Part shown: piece after piece, positions 27,229 through 35,582 of the stretch
How the letters are laid out: each line of letters begins with the position of its first letter
Position numbering within the stretch: position 1 is the stretch's first letter
From: Deltaproteobacteria bacterium
GTDB lineage: Bacteria; Desulfobacterota; Desulfuromonadia; Geobacterales; Pseudopelobacteraceae
Direction: 5' to 3'
DNA: 38,495 bases
Assembly: GCA_021782545.1 (NCBI GenBank)
Contig: JAJXUW010000008.1
Span: forward strand, 1-38,495
Position numbers and translations under genes: made by a program
Notes under the pieces: generated by a model
Seen by the model: the letters and a program-made list of their open reading frames with translations, nothing else
Told to the model about the DNA's origin: nothing
Databases searched by the model: none

Positions 27229-27879
27229 CTACAGCTGGTTACGCATGAATACCACCAGATTCCGCTCACCAGCCCCGTGCGGGAGCCGGTAGTGTATCGT
27301 CTCCAGATGGTGCAGGTCGCACTGCCCGCATACCACGCCGGCCTCATGGGTGGCATCATCGGCATCACCAGCCACCATAGCCACCAGACGCCCGCCGCAC
27401 CGCACAAAGGGATAGGCTAGTTGCACAAACCGGCTGACGTTCCGAAAGGCCCGGGAGATGACCAGGTCGTACTGCCCCCCCCGCTGCGCGGCAAGCTGTT
27501 CAACGCGCCCATGCAGCACCTCAACCTGCTGGAGTCCCAGCAGGCGACAGATATGGCGTTGAAAACGCACCTTCTTCTCGACGGCATCAACCGATGTAAG
27601 CGCCAGATCGTGCCGCACCATCGCGACCGCCAACCCCGGCAACCCGGCACCGGAACCGATATCCAGCAGGCGTTCTCCGTCCTTTAGCAACGACACCAGA
27701 CTGAGCGAATCGACAAAATGTTTACAGACAATCTCAGCCGGTTGTGTGATGGCGGTCAGGTTGATCGAACGGTTCCAGCGACGCAACTCAGCCATAAACT
27801 GTTCAAACTGTGCAACGGTAGCTGCATCCAACTCAAGCCCGAAACCACGGGCCCCCTCCTGCAGCAAAGCGACATTCAT
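27229..27879 (-). CDS. rsmG: 16S rRNA m7G527 methyltransferase RsmG (GidB)
   Basis: RsmG methylates N7 of G527 in the 530 loop of 16S rRNA; its loss gives low-level streptomycin resistance in some bacteria. The 216-residue length is typical. Visible are the SAM-binding DIGSGAGLPGLAVAM (about residues 71-85), the N-terminal helix with RRWNRSINLTAI, and SRAFRNVSRFVQLA (about 146-159). The start overlaps the end of mnmG by four bases. An intrinsic terminator follows, and the usual next genes, parA and parB, are absent. Confidence 0.96.
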   Translation of the reverse strand: MNVALLQEGARGFGLELDAATVAQFEQFMAELRRWNRSINLTAITQPAEIVCKHFVDSLSLVSLLKDGERLLDIGSGAGLPGLAVAMVRHDLALTSVDAVEKKVRFQRHICRLLGLQQVEVLHGRVEQLAAQRGGQYDLVISRAFRNVSRFVQLAYPFVRCGGRLVAMVAGDADDATHEAGVVCGQCDLHHLETIHYRLPHGAGERNLVVFMRNQL

Positions 27880-29753
27880 TGGCGTCCGTCGCCAGCTTTC
27901 AGCACTACCGACAGGATCGCCACGGCCGCCGGAGTCACCCCCTGGATGCGCGATGCCTGCCCGAGTGTTCCGGGCCGGAAACGCTCCAGTTTTTCCCGCA
28001 CCTCGGGTGTCAGCCCCTGAATATCCTTGTAGGAAAGATCAGCCGGGATCATCGCCATCTCCATCTTGCGCAGCCGTTCAACCAGCTCTTCCTGGCGCTC
28101 GATATAGCCACGGTACTTGACCTGGATCTCAACCTGCTCCCGCACTGCCGGCTCAAGCCCAGGGGCAACCAGGCCTATCTCGGCCAGCTCCCCGTAGCCG
28201 ATCTCGGGGCGCCGCAGCAGATGTTCAAGCGTGGTGCCCTTTTGCACCTCTGCACAGCCATACTGCAACAGCCACCGCTGTTCGTCATCCGTCATACTGA
28301 TACGGGTCGTCGCGACCCGCTCCAGCTCCGCCGCAATACGCTCTCGCTTTCGGCAAAACCCGGCGTAGAGCCCCTCCGGCACCAGCCCGATGGCATGCCC
28401 AAGCTCGCGCAGCCGCAGATCGGCATTATCTTCTCGCAAGAGCAGTCGATACTCCGCCCGGGAGGTAAACATCCGATAGGGCTCCCGGGTACCCAAGGTA
28501 ATCAGGTCGTCGATCATCACCCCGATATACGCCTCGTGCCGCCCCAACACTACCGGATCACGCCCTTGCGTCCTGCGTGCGGCATTGATGCCAGCCACAA
28601 GTCCTTGCCCAGCGGCCTCCTCATAGCCCGAGGTGCCGTTGATCTGGCCGGCATGATACAGATTTCGAATCAGTTTGGTTTCCAGCGAGGCGTGCAGCTG
28701 GACCGGATTGACATAGTCGTACTCAATGGCGTAGGCCGGCCGCATGATCTCCACCTGTTCGAGGCCGACCATCGAGCGATAAAAGGCGATCTGGACGTCG
28801 ATCGGCAGCGAGGTCGACATGCCGCTGGGGTAGACCTCTACCGTCTCCAGCCCTTCTGGCTCAATAAAGGTCTGGTGGCGCTCCTTGTCCGGGAAACGCA
28901 CCACCTTATCCTCAATCGAGGGACAGTAGCGCGGCCCCACCCCCTCGATCACCCCGGCGTAGAGCGGTGAGCGATCCAGGCCGCCCCGGATGATCTCATG
29001 TGTCCGCGCATTCGTGTAGGCGATATGGCACGGCACCTGCGGCATGACGATCCGCTCCGTTGCAAATGAAAACGGTTGCGGCGGATCATCGCCCGGTTGT
29101 GCCTCAAGCCTGCTGAAGTCGATTGTGCGCCTATCAAGTCTTGCCGGAGTGCCGGTCTTGAGACGCCCCACCTCAAACCCAAGCTCGACCAGTTGATCCG
29201 ACAACCCCACCGACGGCAGATCACCGGCCCGTCCACCCGGGAAGTTGGTCAGCCCGATATGGATCAGCCCCCGCATGAAGGTGCCGGTGGTCAACACCAC
29301 CGTCTTTCCCAAAAAACGCAGACCACTTCGGGTATCCACCCCGCGCAGCTCGCCCTGCTCCAGATAGAGCCCCGTCACCTCACCCTGCTTGCAGTCGAGA
29401 TGTTCCTGCCCTTCCAAGACCCGTTTCATCCGCAGACGATAGAGCTGCTTGTCGGCCTGTGCCCTCGATGCCCTGACCGCCGGCCCCTTGCGGGTGTTCA
29501 GAATTCGGAACTGAATACCGGTGGCGTCGATGTTTTTGGCCATCTCGCCACCCAGCGCATCGATCTCCCGCACCAGATGCCCCTTGGCTAACCCGCCGAT
29601 AGCCGGATTGCAGGACATGACCGCCATACCATCCAGGCTCATGTTCAACAGCAAGGTACTGCACCCCAGGCGTGCGGCCGCCAAGGCAGCCTCGCACCCT
29701 GCATGGCCGGCACCAACCACGATCACATCGTATTGCTTATCGTAACTGTACAT
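27876..29753 (-). CDS. mnmG: tRNA uridine-34 carboxymethylaminomethyl enzyme MnmG (GidA)
   Basis: With MnmE it installs the cmnm5 group on U34 of several tRNAs, using FAD and methylene-THF. About 625 residues show the N-terminal FAD-binding VVGAGHAGCEAALAAAR, the MSCNPAIGGLAKGHLVREIDALGG region (written here as MSCNPAIGGLAKGH), GTFMRGLIHIG and the C-terminal helical domain ending near ADLSYKDIQGLTPEVREKL. I choose ATG 29753 (MYSYDK); an ATG at 29765 would start within the parS palindrome. Its weak ribosome site is GGGTGG. It follows mnmE by 32 bases, a gap occupied by parS. Confidence 0.95.
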   Translation of the reverse strand: MYSYDKQYDVIVVGAGHAGCEAALAAARLGCSTLLLNMSLDGMAVMSCNPAIGGLAKGHLVREIDALGGEMAKNIDATGIQFRILNTRKGPAVRASRAQADKQLYRLRMKRVLEGQEHLDCKQGEVTGLYLEQGELRGVDTRSGLRFLGKTVVLTTGTFMRGLIHIGLTNFPGGRAGDLPSVGLSDQLVELGFEVGRLKTGTPARLDRRTIDFSRLEAQPGDDPPQPFSFATERIVMPQVPCHIAYTNARTHEIIRGGLDRSPLYAGVIEGVGPRYCPSIEDKVVRFPDKERHQTFIEPEGLETVEVYPSGMSTSLPIDVQIAFYRSMVGLEQVEIMRPAYAIEYDYVNPVQLHASLETKLIRNLYHAGQINGTSGYEEAAGQGLVAGINAARRTQGRDPVVLGRHEAYIGVMIDDLITLGTREPYRMFTSRAEYRLLLREDNADLRLRELGHAIGLVPEGLYAGFCRKRERIAAELERVATTRISMTDDEQRWLLQYGCAEVQKGTTLEHLLRRPEIGYGELAEIGLVAPGLEPAVREQVEIQVKYRGYIERQEELVERLRKMEMAMIPADLSYKDIQGLTPEVREKLERFRPGTLGQASRIQGVTPAAVAILSVVLKAGDGRQ

Positions 29754-29764
29754 ACCGCCACCCA

Positions 29765-29780
29765 TGTTTCACGTGAAACA
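29765..29780. other. parS: parS centromere-like site
   Basis: TGTTTCACGTGAAACA is a perfect 16-bp palindrome identical to the widely conserved bacterial chromosomal parS consensus bound by ParB. It lies between mnmE and mnmG, about 4.2 kb from dnaA, which is the usual distance from oriC. ParB on parS loads SMC and anchors the origin; smc is also in this window, but parA and parB are not. Confidence 0.95.
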
Positions 29781-29785
29781 TCGGC

Positions 29786-31159
29786 CTATTTGCCGATGCA
29801 AAAGGTTGAAAATATTAAATCTAGTACGGCATCCGGTGTGGTGGCGCCGGTAATCTCACCTACCGCCGACAGCGCCTCGCGCAGGTCGATTGACAGCAGG
29901 TCGGGGTTGACGGCCAGCGCACAGTGTTCGGCAAACAGATCGAGCGACACTGCTGCACGTTCGAGTATGTCGCGATGGCGAGCACTGGAAATCGCAACCA
30001 GATCGTCAGTCAGATGAGGGGCATCCTGCGTAAAGAAGGAAAACAGGCGGGCACGCAGCAGGTCAAGGCCGACTCCAGTTTTGCATGATATAGTAACAAC
30101 GGCATAGCAGGGGGGCAGTTGGCTTTTGTCCAACCGCTGCGGCAGGTCAGCCTTGGTAATCACCGTCAGGTATGAACGGCCGGACAGCGCCGCCAGTATC
30201 TCCTTATCGTCGTCGTCCAGCGGCTGAGTGCCGTCCGCCAAAAACAGCACCAGGTCGGCCTCGGCAATCTTGCCGAGCGTGCGCCGGATCCCCTCCCGTT
30301 CTATCTCGTCGCCATGGTGACGCCTGATGCCTGCTGCATCAATAATCCGCACCGGCACCCCCCCCACCGTGACGATCTCCTCAATCATGTCACGGGTAGT
30401 CCCCGGTATGGCCGAAACAATGGCGCGTTCTTCGCAAGCCAGCGCGTTCAGCAGGCTGGATTTGCCGGCGTTTGGCTTGCCGGCCAGCACCACCGACACC
30501 CCCTCACGCAAGATCTTACCATAACGATACGTTTCGATCAGCCTGGCAACCTGCTGACGGGCCTCCGCGACACGTTGACGCACCTGGGCCAGGGATGCCG
30601 GATCGATATCCTCCTCCGGGAAGTCGATATGTGCCTCGATGATCGCCAGGGCCTCGGCAGTCAGACCGCGGATCGTTTCGAGTTCATGGCCCAGCAGTCC
30701 TTCACGCTGGCGCTGGGCCAGTGTCAGCGAGGCCTCGGTCCTGCTGTTGATCACGTCGATCACCGACTCGGCCTGGCAGAGGTCAATCCTGCCGTTTAAA
30801 AAGGCGCGCCGGGTAAACTCACCTGGCTCCGCCAGGCGTGCGCCAGCGCTGACGCACGCCTGCAGAACCGAGCGCACCACCAGATAGCCGCCATGACTAT
30901 GCAGCTCAAGCACATCCTCACGGGTATAGGAGCGGGGGGCGCGCATCAGAACCGCCATCCCCTCATCAATCAACACCGCATCAGCTGGATGTACCAGACG
31001 GCCATAATAAAGGCGGTGACTGTCGAAGTCACCGCCGGGCTTACCACGAAAGACACGCCGAGCAATCTGTTCCGCATCGGGACCGCTCACCCGCACGATG
31101 CCGATACCGCCACAACCGGGCGGCGTAGCAATGGCTACGATAGTATCAGCACAATACAT
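29786..31159 (-). CDS. mnmE: tRNA modification GTPase MnmE (TrmE)
   Basis: MnmE is a G-domain-dimerising GTPase that works with MnmG on U34 of tRNA. The 457 residues have the N-terminal folate-binding domain (TIVAIATPPGCGGIGIVRVSG, seen as TPPGCGGIGIVRVSG), a helical domain, and an inserted G domain. The G domain has G1 GKPNAGKSSLLNAL (about 226-239), G2 GTTRD, G3 DAAGIR and G4 TKAD. The C-terminus ends FCIGK, with the Cys near the active site. It begins 11 bases after yidC's stop. The common jag gene is not present between them. Confidence 0.96.
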   Translation of the reverse strand: MYCADTIVAIATPPGCGGIGIVRVSGPDAEQIARRVFRGKPGGDFDSHRLYYGRLVHPADAVLIDEGMAVLMRAPRSYTREDVLELHSHGGYLVVRSVLQACVSAGARLAEPGEFTRRAFLNGRIDLCQAESVIDVINSRTEASLTLAQRQREGLLGHELETIRGLTAEALAIIEAHIDFPEEDIDPASLAQVRQRVAEARQQVARLIETYRYGKILREGVSVVLAGKPNAGKSSLLNALACEERAIVSAIPGTTRDMIEEIVTVGGVPVRIIDAAGIRRHHGDEIEREGIRRTLGKIAEADLVLFLADGTQPLDDDDKEILAALSGRSYLTVITKADLPQRLDKSQLPPCYAVVTISCKTGVGLDLLRARLFSFFTQDAPHLTDDLVAISSARHRDILERAAVSLDLFAEHCALAVNPDLLSIDLREALSAVGEITGATTPDAVLDLIFSTFCIGK

Positions 31160-31170
31160 CGGACGACCTG

Positions 31171-32763
31171 TTAATCCTTGACCAGCTTGTTGATGTACAT
31201 CTGTTGCCCAATGGTCAGCATATTATTGACCAACCAATACAGTACTAGGCCGGACGGGAAATTGAGGAACATGAAGGTGAACACCACCGGCAAGGCCATC
31301 ATGATTTTTTGCTGCATTTCGTCCATATTGGAAGGCGTCATCCGCTGCTGCAGAAACATCGTGATCCCCATAATGACCGGAGTGACATAGTAGGGGTCCT
31401 TGTCAGAGAGGTCCGTAATCCAGAAAATGAACGGCGCATGGCGTAGCTCAATCGAGAACATCAACGCCTTGTAGAGGGAGAAAAAAACCGGGATCTGCAC
31501 TAACATCGGCAGACAGCCCCCCAAGGGATTGACCTTATGCTCGCGATACAGCTCCATCACGGCACGATTCATGGCATCGCGGTCATCCTTGTACTTTTCC
31601 TTAAGCTCGGCCATCTTGGGCTGCAACTTACCCATTTTTTTCATCGAGGCGTAGCTTTTGTGGGTCAGCGGGAAGAAAAGGATTTTCAGAATGACGGTGA
31701 TGATGATGATAGCCAGGCCATAGTTGTGCACGTAGCCATAAAAAAACTTAAGGGTGTGCAGCATCGGCTTGGCGAGGATCGTGAACCAGCCGAGGTTTAG
31801 GGATTGCTCCAGCGAAGATCCCTGGGCCTTGAGGACATCGATATCCTTGGGGCCAACAAACAACTTGTGGGTAAAGGTGACCTCCTGGCCGGGCGAAACA
31901 CTGAAATTAGGCGTCGAGATGACCGACTCGAGGAAACCAGCCTGATTCTTCTTGATCTCCACACTGGCGATACTGCCCTTGTCAGCTAACAAGGCAGTCA
32001 AAAAGTATTTGTCGGTAATGCCAGCCCACTGCACCGCCTTGTCGTAACGCTTTGAGGCGGTTGCGAACACCTTGGGGGCATCCGTCTGAAGGGAGTTATC
32101 GGCAAAAACCGTCGAACCGTGGGTCTCATAGCGGCTGTTCCGCTCTTTGATCTCGGCAGGCGCCGTAATGATCTGCTGAAGCGAACCGACCAAGGGGGCC
32201 TGGGAGTTATTGATCAGTTGCGTGTCGAGCTGAATGCCGTACTGTGATCCGGTAAACGTATAGGTCTTGCGAACCACATACCCCTGCGGCGAGAGGTAGG
32301 TAAAGATCAATTGCTGCTGTTGCCCGCTGGCAAGTTGCAGATGTTGATTGTTGACAGCATAAACAGACTGCGGCTGGAGTGCAAAACCGGAGCCTCGCGT
32401 CGAGGCAACCGGCAGGGCCGGATCAGCAGACTGGGCCAGTACAACCTGTTTTGCATCAGGTGTATTTGTCTCTTTATAGCCTTTCAAGGTAAGGCTTTTG
32501 AGGGCAGCCCCCACAGTGGTAAAGGTAGCCGTATAATAAGGGGTATCCACCGTTACTAACTGAGCTGGAGCCGGTGCTGATGGAGAAACCTGCGAAAGGG
32601 GAGCAGCCGGCGAGACAACGGCTCGGGACGTGCCACCAGATGCGACCGCAGCTGTTGGTTGTGAAACCGCCTTTGGCGCCTGTTTCTGCTGCCCCGTAAA
32701 AAAGGAAAACAGATAGAATACCGCGACAGAGAGAACAACTGCGATAATGGTACGCTTTTCCAT
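31171..32763 (-). CDS. yidC: Membrane protein insertase YidC
   Basis: YidC inserts and folds inner-membrane proteins alone or with SecYEG. The 530 residues have an N-terminal membrane helix (about 6-23), a Pro/Ala/Ser-rich linker, and the Gram-negative periplasmic P1 domain (about 65-335). The five-helix insertase core (about 350-525) contains the cytoplasmic loop [19 protein letters not shown] and [20 protein letters not shown]. The P1 domain indicates a Gram-negative envelope. It is between yidD and mnmE in the conserved rpmH operon order. Confidence 0.97.
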   Translation of the reverse strand: MEKRTIIAVVLSVAVFYLFSFFTGQQKQAPKAVSQPTAAVASGGTSRAVVSPAAPLSQVSPSAPAPAQLVTVDTPYYTATFTTVGAALKSLTLKGYKETNTPDAKQVVLAQSADPALPVASTRGSGFALQPQSVYAVNNQHLQLASGQQQQLIFTYLSPQGYVVRKTYTFTGSQYGIQLDTQLINNSQAPLVGSLQQIITAPAEIKERNSRYETHGSTVFADNSLQTDAPKVFATASKRYDKAVQWAGITDKYFLTALLADKGSIASVEIKKNQAGFLESVISTPNFSVSPGQEVTFTHKLFVGPKDIDVLKAQGSSLEQSLNLGWFTILAKPMLHTLKFFYGYVHNYGLAIIIITVILKILFFPLTHKSYASMKKMGKLQPKMAELKEKYKDDRDAMNRAVMELYREHKVNPLGGCLPMLVQIPVFFSLYKALMFSIELRHAPFIFWITDLSDKDPYYVTPVIMGITMFLQQRMTPSNMDEMQQKIMMALPVVFTFMFLNFPSGLVLYWLVNNMLTIGQQMYINKLVKD

Positions 32764-32788
32764 ACAGACTCCAGATCAGGGTAGATAG

Positions 32789-33001
32789 TCAGATAACAGG
32801 GTCATAGCCACCCGGATGCCAAGGGTGGCACTTAAGCAAACGCCGCAACGACATTAAACCGCCTTTAAAGGCGCCATAACGACGGATTGCCTCGAGCGAA
32901 TACAGGGAACAGGAGGGGTAAAACCGACAAGCGGGCGGTAGAACCGGGGAAAGCACCGTTCGGTAAACACGAATACCAGCGATAAGAAGCTTTGTCAGCA
33001 T
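32789..33001 (-). CDS. yidD: Membrane protein insertion efficiency factor YidD
   Basis: YidD is a small basic membrane-associated protein that aids insertion of inner-membrane proteins by YidC. The 70-residue length is normal. The family motif is PACRFYPSCSLYSLEAI (about residues 23-39), with two conserved Cys, and the C-terminus has CHPWHPGGYDPV. The start overlaps the rnpA stop by 7 bases. It lies 25 bases before yidC. Confidence 0.97.
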   Translation of the reverse strand: MLTKLLIAGIRVYRTVLSPVLPPACRFYPSCSLYSLEAIRRYGAFKGGLMSLRRLLKCHPWHPGGYDPVI

Positions 33002-33345
33002 CGGTGCGAACCAATCTGCTGAAAGGCCTGGTGTAACTCTGCACGTAACCTGGAACCATCCAAGGCGGCTGCGCGGCTGCGTGCAATCACATTCAAGTCA
33101 ACCGAAGGCAGATACTGGCAATGCAGACGAAAAAACTCACGAACCTGGCGTTTTATCCGGTTGCGCACCACGGCACCTCCGACCTTTCGGCTTACGGTTA
33201 CGCCAAGTCGAGGAAAACCATATTGATTAACCTGCCAGACAACCAAGAAGGCCGGACCGGTAAAACCGGGCCGGCCAGCCGAGAGTCGTATAAAATCCGA
33301 CCGCTGCAAGAGACGAGCAGCTTTTGTGTAAAGTAGCGCGCACAA
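32995..33345 (-). CDS. rnpA: Ribonuclease P protein component RnpA
   Basis: RnpA is the basic protein subunit of RNase P, which with the catalytic RNA removes 5' leaders of pre-tRNAs. Up to 116 residues show the N-terminal RLLQRSDF helix, the central LGVTVSRKVGGAVVRNRIKRQVREFFR with the RNR motif (RNRIKRQVREFFR) and a C-terminal helix. No ATG or GTG is available in the right place. The best start is TTG 33345, though no ribosome site is visible, and other non-standard codons upstream (CTG, ATA) cannot be excluded. It follows rpmH by 31 bases. Confidence 0.9.
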   Translation of the reverse strand: MCALLYTKAARLLQRSDFIRLSAGRPGFTGPAFLVVWQVNQYGFPRLGVTVSRKVGGAVVRNRIKRQVREFFRLHCQYLPSVDLNVIARSRAAALDGSRLRAELHQAFQQIGSHRC

Positions 33346-33376
33346 GTGGCACGAACGATAATTTATGTACAGACAA

Positions 33377-33526
33377 CTACTTGGTTGCGATCTGTACAGA
33401 AAGGCTCTTGCGGCCTTTGGCGCGACGACGTTTAATCACCAGACGACCATTTTTGGTGGACATACGTACCAGGAACCCGTGGGTCCGCTTACGAGAGGTG
33501 TTACTGGGCTGAAAGGTTCTTTTCAC
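33377..33526 (-). CDS. rpmH: 50S ribosomal protein L34
   Basis: L34 is a very small basic protein of the large ribosomal subunit. The gene reads as 49 codons: a GTG start, [18 protein letters not shown], then [19 protein letters not shown] and a basic C-terminal tail, which is the canonical family sequence. GGAG lies 7 bases before the GTG. It is the first gene of the rpmH-rnpA-yidD-yidC-mnmE-mnmG-rsmG run. A sigma70-like promoter lies about 110-140 bases upstream. The opposite-strand reading frames here are shadows. Confidence 0.97.
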   Translation of the reverse strand: MKRTFQPSNTSRKRTHGFLVRMSTKNGRLVIKRRRAKGRKSLSVQIATK

Positions 33527-33634
33527 GGCAAGACTCCATATCTGACTGTAAGATTTAATTACGTAATGACATCAACTAGATGCAGTTCGTTTTAGTGGTT
33601 ATACTACCTCAATACAAGTGGTATTGGAACGAGC

Positions 33635-33664
33635 TTAATAATCAGATTGCAGGCGAACTGTCAA
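33635..33664 (-). promoter_or_regulatory. Sigma70-like promoter of the rpmH operon
   Basis: On the minus strand a perfect TTGACA (33659-33664) is followed after 18 bases by TATTAA (33635-33640), about 108 bases upstream of the rpmH start. The -35 is exact, the -10 is 4/6, and the spacing is one base longer than ideal. This gives a leader of about 100 bases before rpmH. Confidence 0.6.
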
Positions 33665-33768
33665 GCTTTTTTTGTTGGTACCTGGATGCGTTATTCCGTT
33701 GAAAAAAAAAGAGCGGTCTGCTAAGGTGCACTGCCTAATAAAAGGCCTCCCCAACCAGCCACAATACG

Positions 33769-33915
33769 CTTATATCTATTTAATATAATTAAATAAAATG
33801 GGTTATCAACAGCTGTTGATATGCCTGTTGATAAGTATATACGAACCAGCCGGCGTAATACGGTGAACCCTTCAGTCTTACAGATGGAATCGCTCCCTCC
33901 ACAGACTGTTGATAG
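33769..33915. other. oriC: DnaA-box cluster upstream of dnaA (origin region, left part)
   Basis: The gap between rpmH and dnaA (33527-33982) has no gene. It holds an A/T-rich run (about 33769-33800) directly followed by DnaA-box-like 9-mers of the TTATCAACA type. These are 33803-33811 on plus, and 33814-33822, 33826-33834 and 33907-33915 on minus, the one at 33826 exact. Two of them form the perfect palindrome TATCAACAGCTGTTGATA (33804-33821). This may be half of a bipartite origin, a DnaA autoregulation site, or both. The stretch 33666-33768 shows only A/T and T runs, and I see nothing else in it. Confidence 0.7.
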
Positions 33916-33982
33916 CCATTGGTAATCCGACTGCAGACATGTAGGTAACAACTGACTTATGCCTTCCTCCAAGAAAGATCAT

Positions 33983-35335
33983 ATGCACACCGTATGGCAC
34001 CAGACTGCGACCAATCTGGAAAAGGTCATCCCACCGCAGAACTATATCAACTGGATACAGCCGATCAAATACAGCCATACCGACAACAACACCGTCGTGG
34101 TCAGTGTACCGAACCAGTTTTTTAAGGAGTGGCTAGAGGATAACTACCTCGACCTGATCAATAGCGCCCTCTCAATAACAGCCGAAAAAAACCTCACCAC
34201 AAAAGTGATTGTCAAAGAGGACGAGACGGCATTTCAGCAGTTAGAAGCGCCTCCCGGTGCAGCCCATGAGCAAAAAATTATCGTAGAGCCACGACCGGCC
34301 TTGCCCGAACAGCAAGGGACACCTCTCAACTCCCGGTATACCTTTGAGCAGTTCGTCAGCGGATCTGGCAACCAATTCGCCCATGCAGCAGCCTTGGCGG
34401 TAGCCAACAATCCTGCCATCACGTACAACCCGCTCTTCATTTATGGTGGCGTAGGACTGGGTAAGAGTCACCTGCTGCATGCGGTAGGCCACCATGTCTT
34501 GGTCAATACCCCAACGACGCGGATTTGCTATTGCTCTGCAGAAAAATTCACGCACGAGATGGTAAATGCTATTCGCCTCAGCAAGATGGAAGAATTTAGA
34601 GAACGCTACCGTTCAATAGATGTACTCCTTATCGACGACATCCAATTTATAGCGGGTAGAGAACGGACCCAGGTTGAATTTTTTCACACCTTCAACTCGC
34701 TGTATGAGGCGCACAAACAAATTGTGATCACCTCCGACAAGTTTCCTCGGGAGATGCCCAACCTGGAGGAACGACTGCGTTCACGATTTGAATGGGGGTT
34801 GATCGCCGATATACAGCCGCCTGATCAGGAAACAAAGATAGCCATTCTGAAAAAAAAGGCCGAGTTGAACAGGATAAACCTGCCTGACGAGGTGGCCGAT
34901 TTTCTGGCCTCGAGCAACACTCGTAACGTCCGCGAACTGGAGGGGATGCTGATCAGGCTGGGTGCCTACAGCAGCCTACAGCATATTCAGATAACACTCT
35001 CCATGGCCAAGGATAACCTAAAAGACATCCTTGTGGACAAACGCAAAGAAATCACTGTTGAACTTATCCAAAAGAGCGTTGCAGACTATTTCAGTCTCAA
35101 GGTGGCGGATCTCAAATCGGATAAGCGTCTGAAAACCTTTGTACAGGCACGCCAAGTGGCTATCTGGCTCTGCCGCGACCTGACCAGCGCCTCCTATCCG
35201 GATATTGGCAACAAATTTGGAGGGAAAGACCACTCGACGGTGATTCATGCAACAAAAAAAATTGACCGGCTGCTCGCAGAAGACCAAACACTGGCCACGA
35301 CCATCGAGAACATCCGCACTGCGATTTTACGCTGA
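33983..35335 (+). CDS. dnaA: Chromosomal replication initiator protein DnaA
   Basis: DnaA binds oriC, melts it and loads the helicase. With start 33983 it has 450 residues. Domain I starts VWHQTATNLEKVIPPQNY (about 4-21) and a linker II is rich in Pro/Glu (about 85-115). AAA+ domain III has Walker A GGVGLGKSHLL (about 155-165), Walker B VLLIDDIQFIAG and the arginine-finger region PNLEERLRSRFEWG. Domain IV has VRELEGMLIRLGAY and the DNA-recognition GGKDHSTVIHATKKI. An ATG at 33959 is also in frame (8 residues longer), but in relatives the first Trp lies close to the start, so 33983 is favoured; neither ribosome site is strong. dnaA-dnaN-recF-gyrB runs to the right. Confidence 0.97.
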   Translation: MHTVWHQTATNLEKVIPPQNYINWIQPIKYSHTDNNTVVVSVPNQFFKEWLEDNYLDLINSALSITAEKNLTTKVIVKEDETAFQQLEAPPGAAHEQKIIVEPRPALPEQQGTPLNSRYTFEQFVSGSGNQFAHAAALAVANNPAITYNPLFIYGGVGLGKSHLLHAVGHHVLVNTPTTRICYCSAEKFTHEMVNAIRLSKMEEFRERYRSIDVLLIDDIQFIAGRERTQVEFFHTFNSLYEAHKQIVITSDKFPREMPNLEERLRSRFEWGLIADIQPPDQETKIAILKKKAELNRINLPDEVADFLASSNTRNVRELEGMLIRLGAYSSLQHIQITLSMAKDNLKDILVDKRKEITVELIQKSVADYFSLKVADLKSDKRLKTFVQARQVAIWLCRDLTSASYPDIGNKFGGKDHSTVIHATKKIDRLLAEDQTLATTIENIRTAILR

Positions 35336-35582
35336 TGAAAGGTTTTCCCCACCCGCTGTGGACCAGACTGTGGATAGGTGTGGAAAACGACAGGGCTGTG
35401 GAAAAGAAGCCAGTTACCAACACCGGCTTCAACAACCATAGACCGTATAAACATAAACTATATTAGCTTGTTGCGATAAATTAACAGATTCCACAGCACT
35501 AATAATAATAATAAAAAGTCTTTACTTAAAAAAATAAAAACTACTGATAGAAACCACCATCACCAAAGCAAGGAGTGCGGAG
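35336..35582. other. oriC: Probable oriC unwinding region between dnaA and dnaN
   Basis: This 247-base gap has DnaA-box-like 9-mers in one orientation: TGTGGACCA (35357-35365), TGTGGATAG (35369-35377), TGTGGAAAA (35379-35387) and TGTGGAAAA (35397-35405). One inverted box, GATTCCACA, lies at 35487-35495. Four bases after that box a tract of TAA-type triplets begins (35499-35516), then A/T-rich DNA to about 35545. A DnaA box, short spacer, triplet tract and A/T-rich DNA is the layout of the basal unwinding system described in Bacillus. No gene fits in the gap. I judge it the main origin candidate. Confidence 0.78.

Noticed and set aside
33784-33789. Perfect TATAAT upstream of dnaA as a promoter
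   Set aside because: No acceptable -35 lies 16-18 bases upstream, and the hexamer is expected by chance in this A/T-rich origin DNA; a real dnaA promoter may still be nearby.
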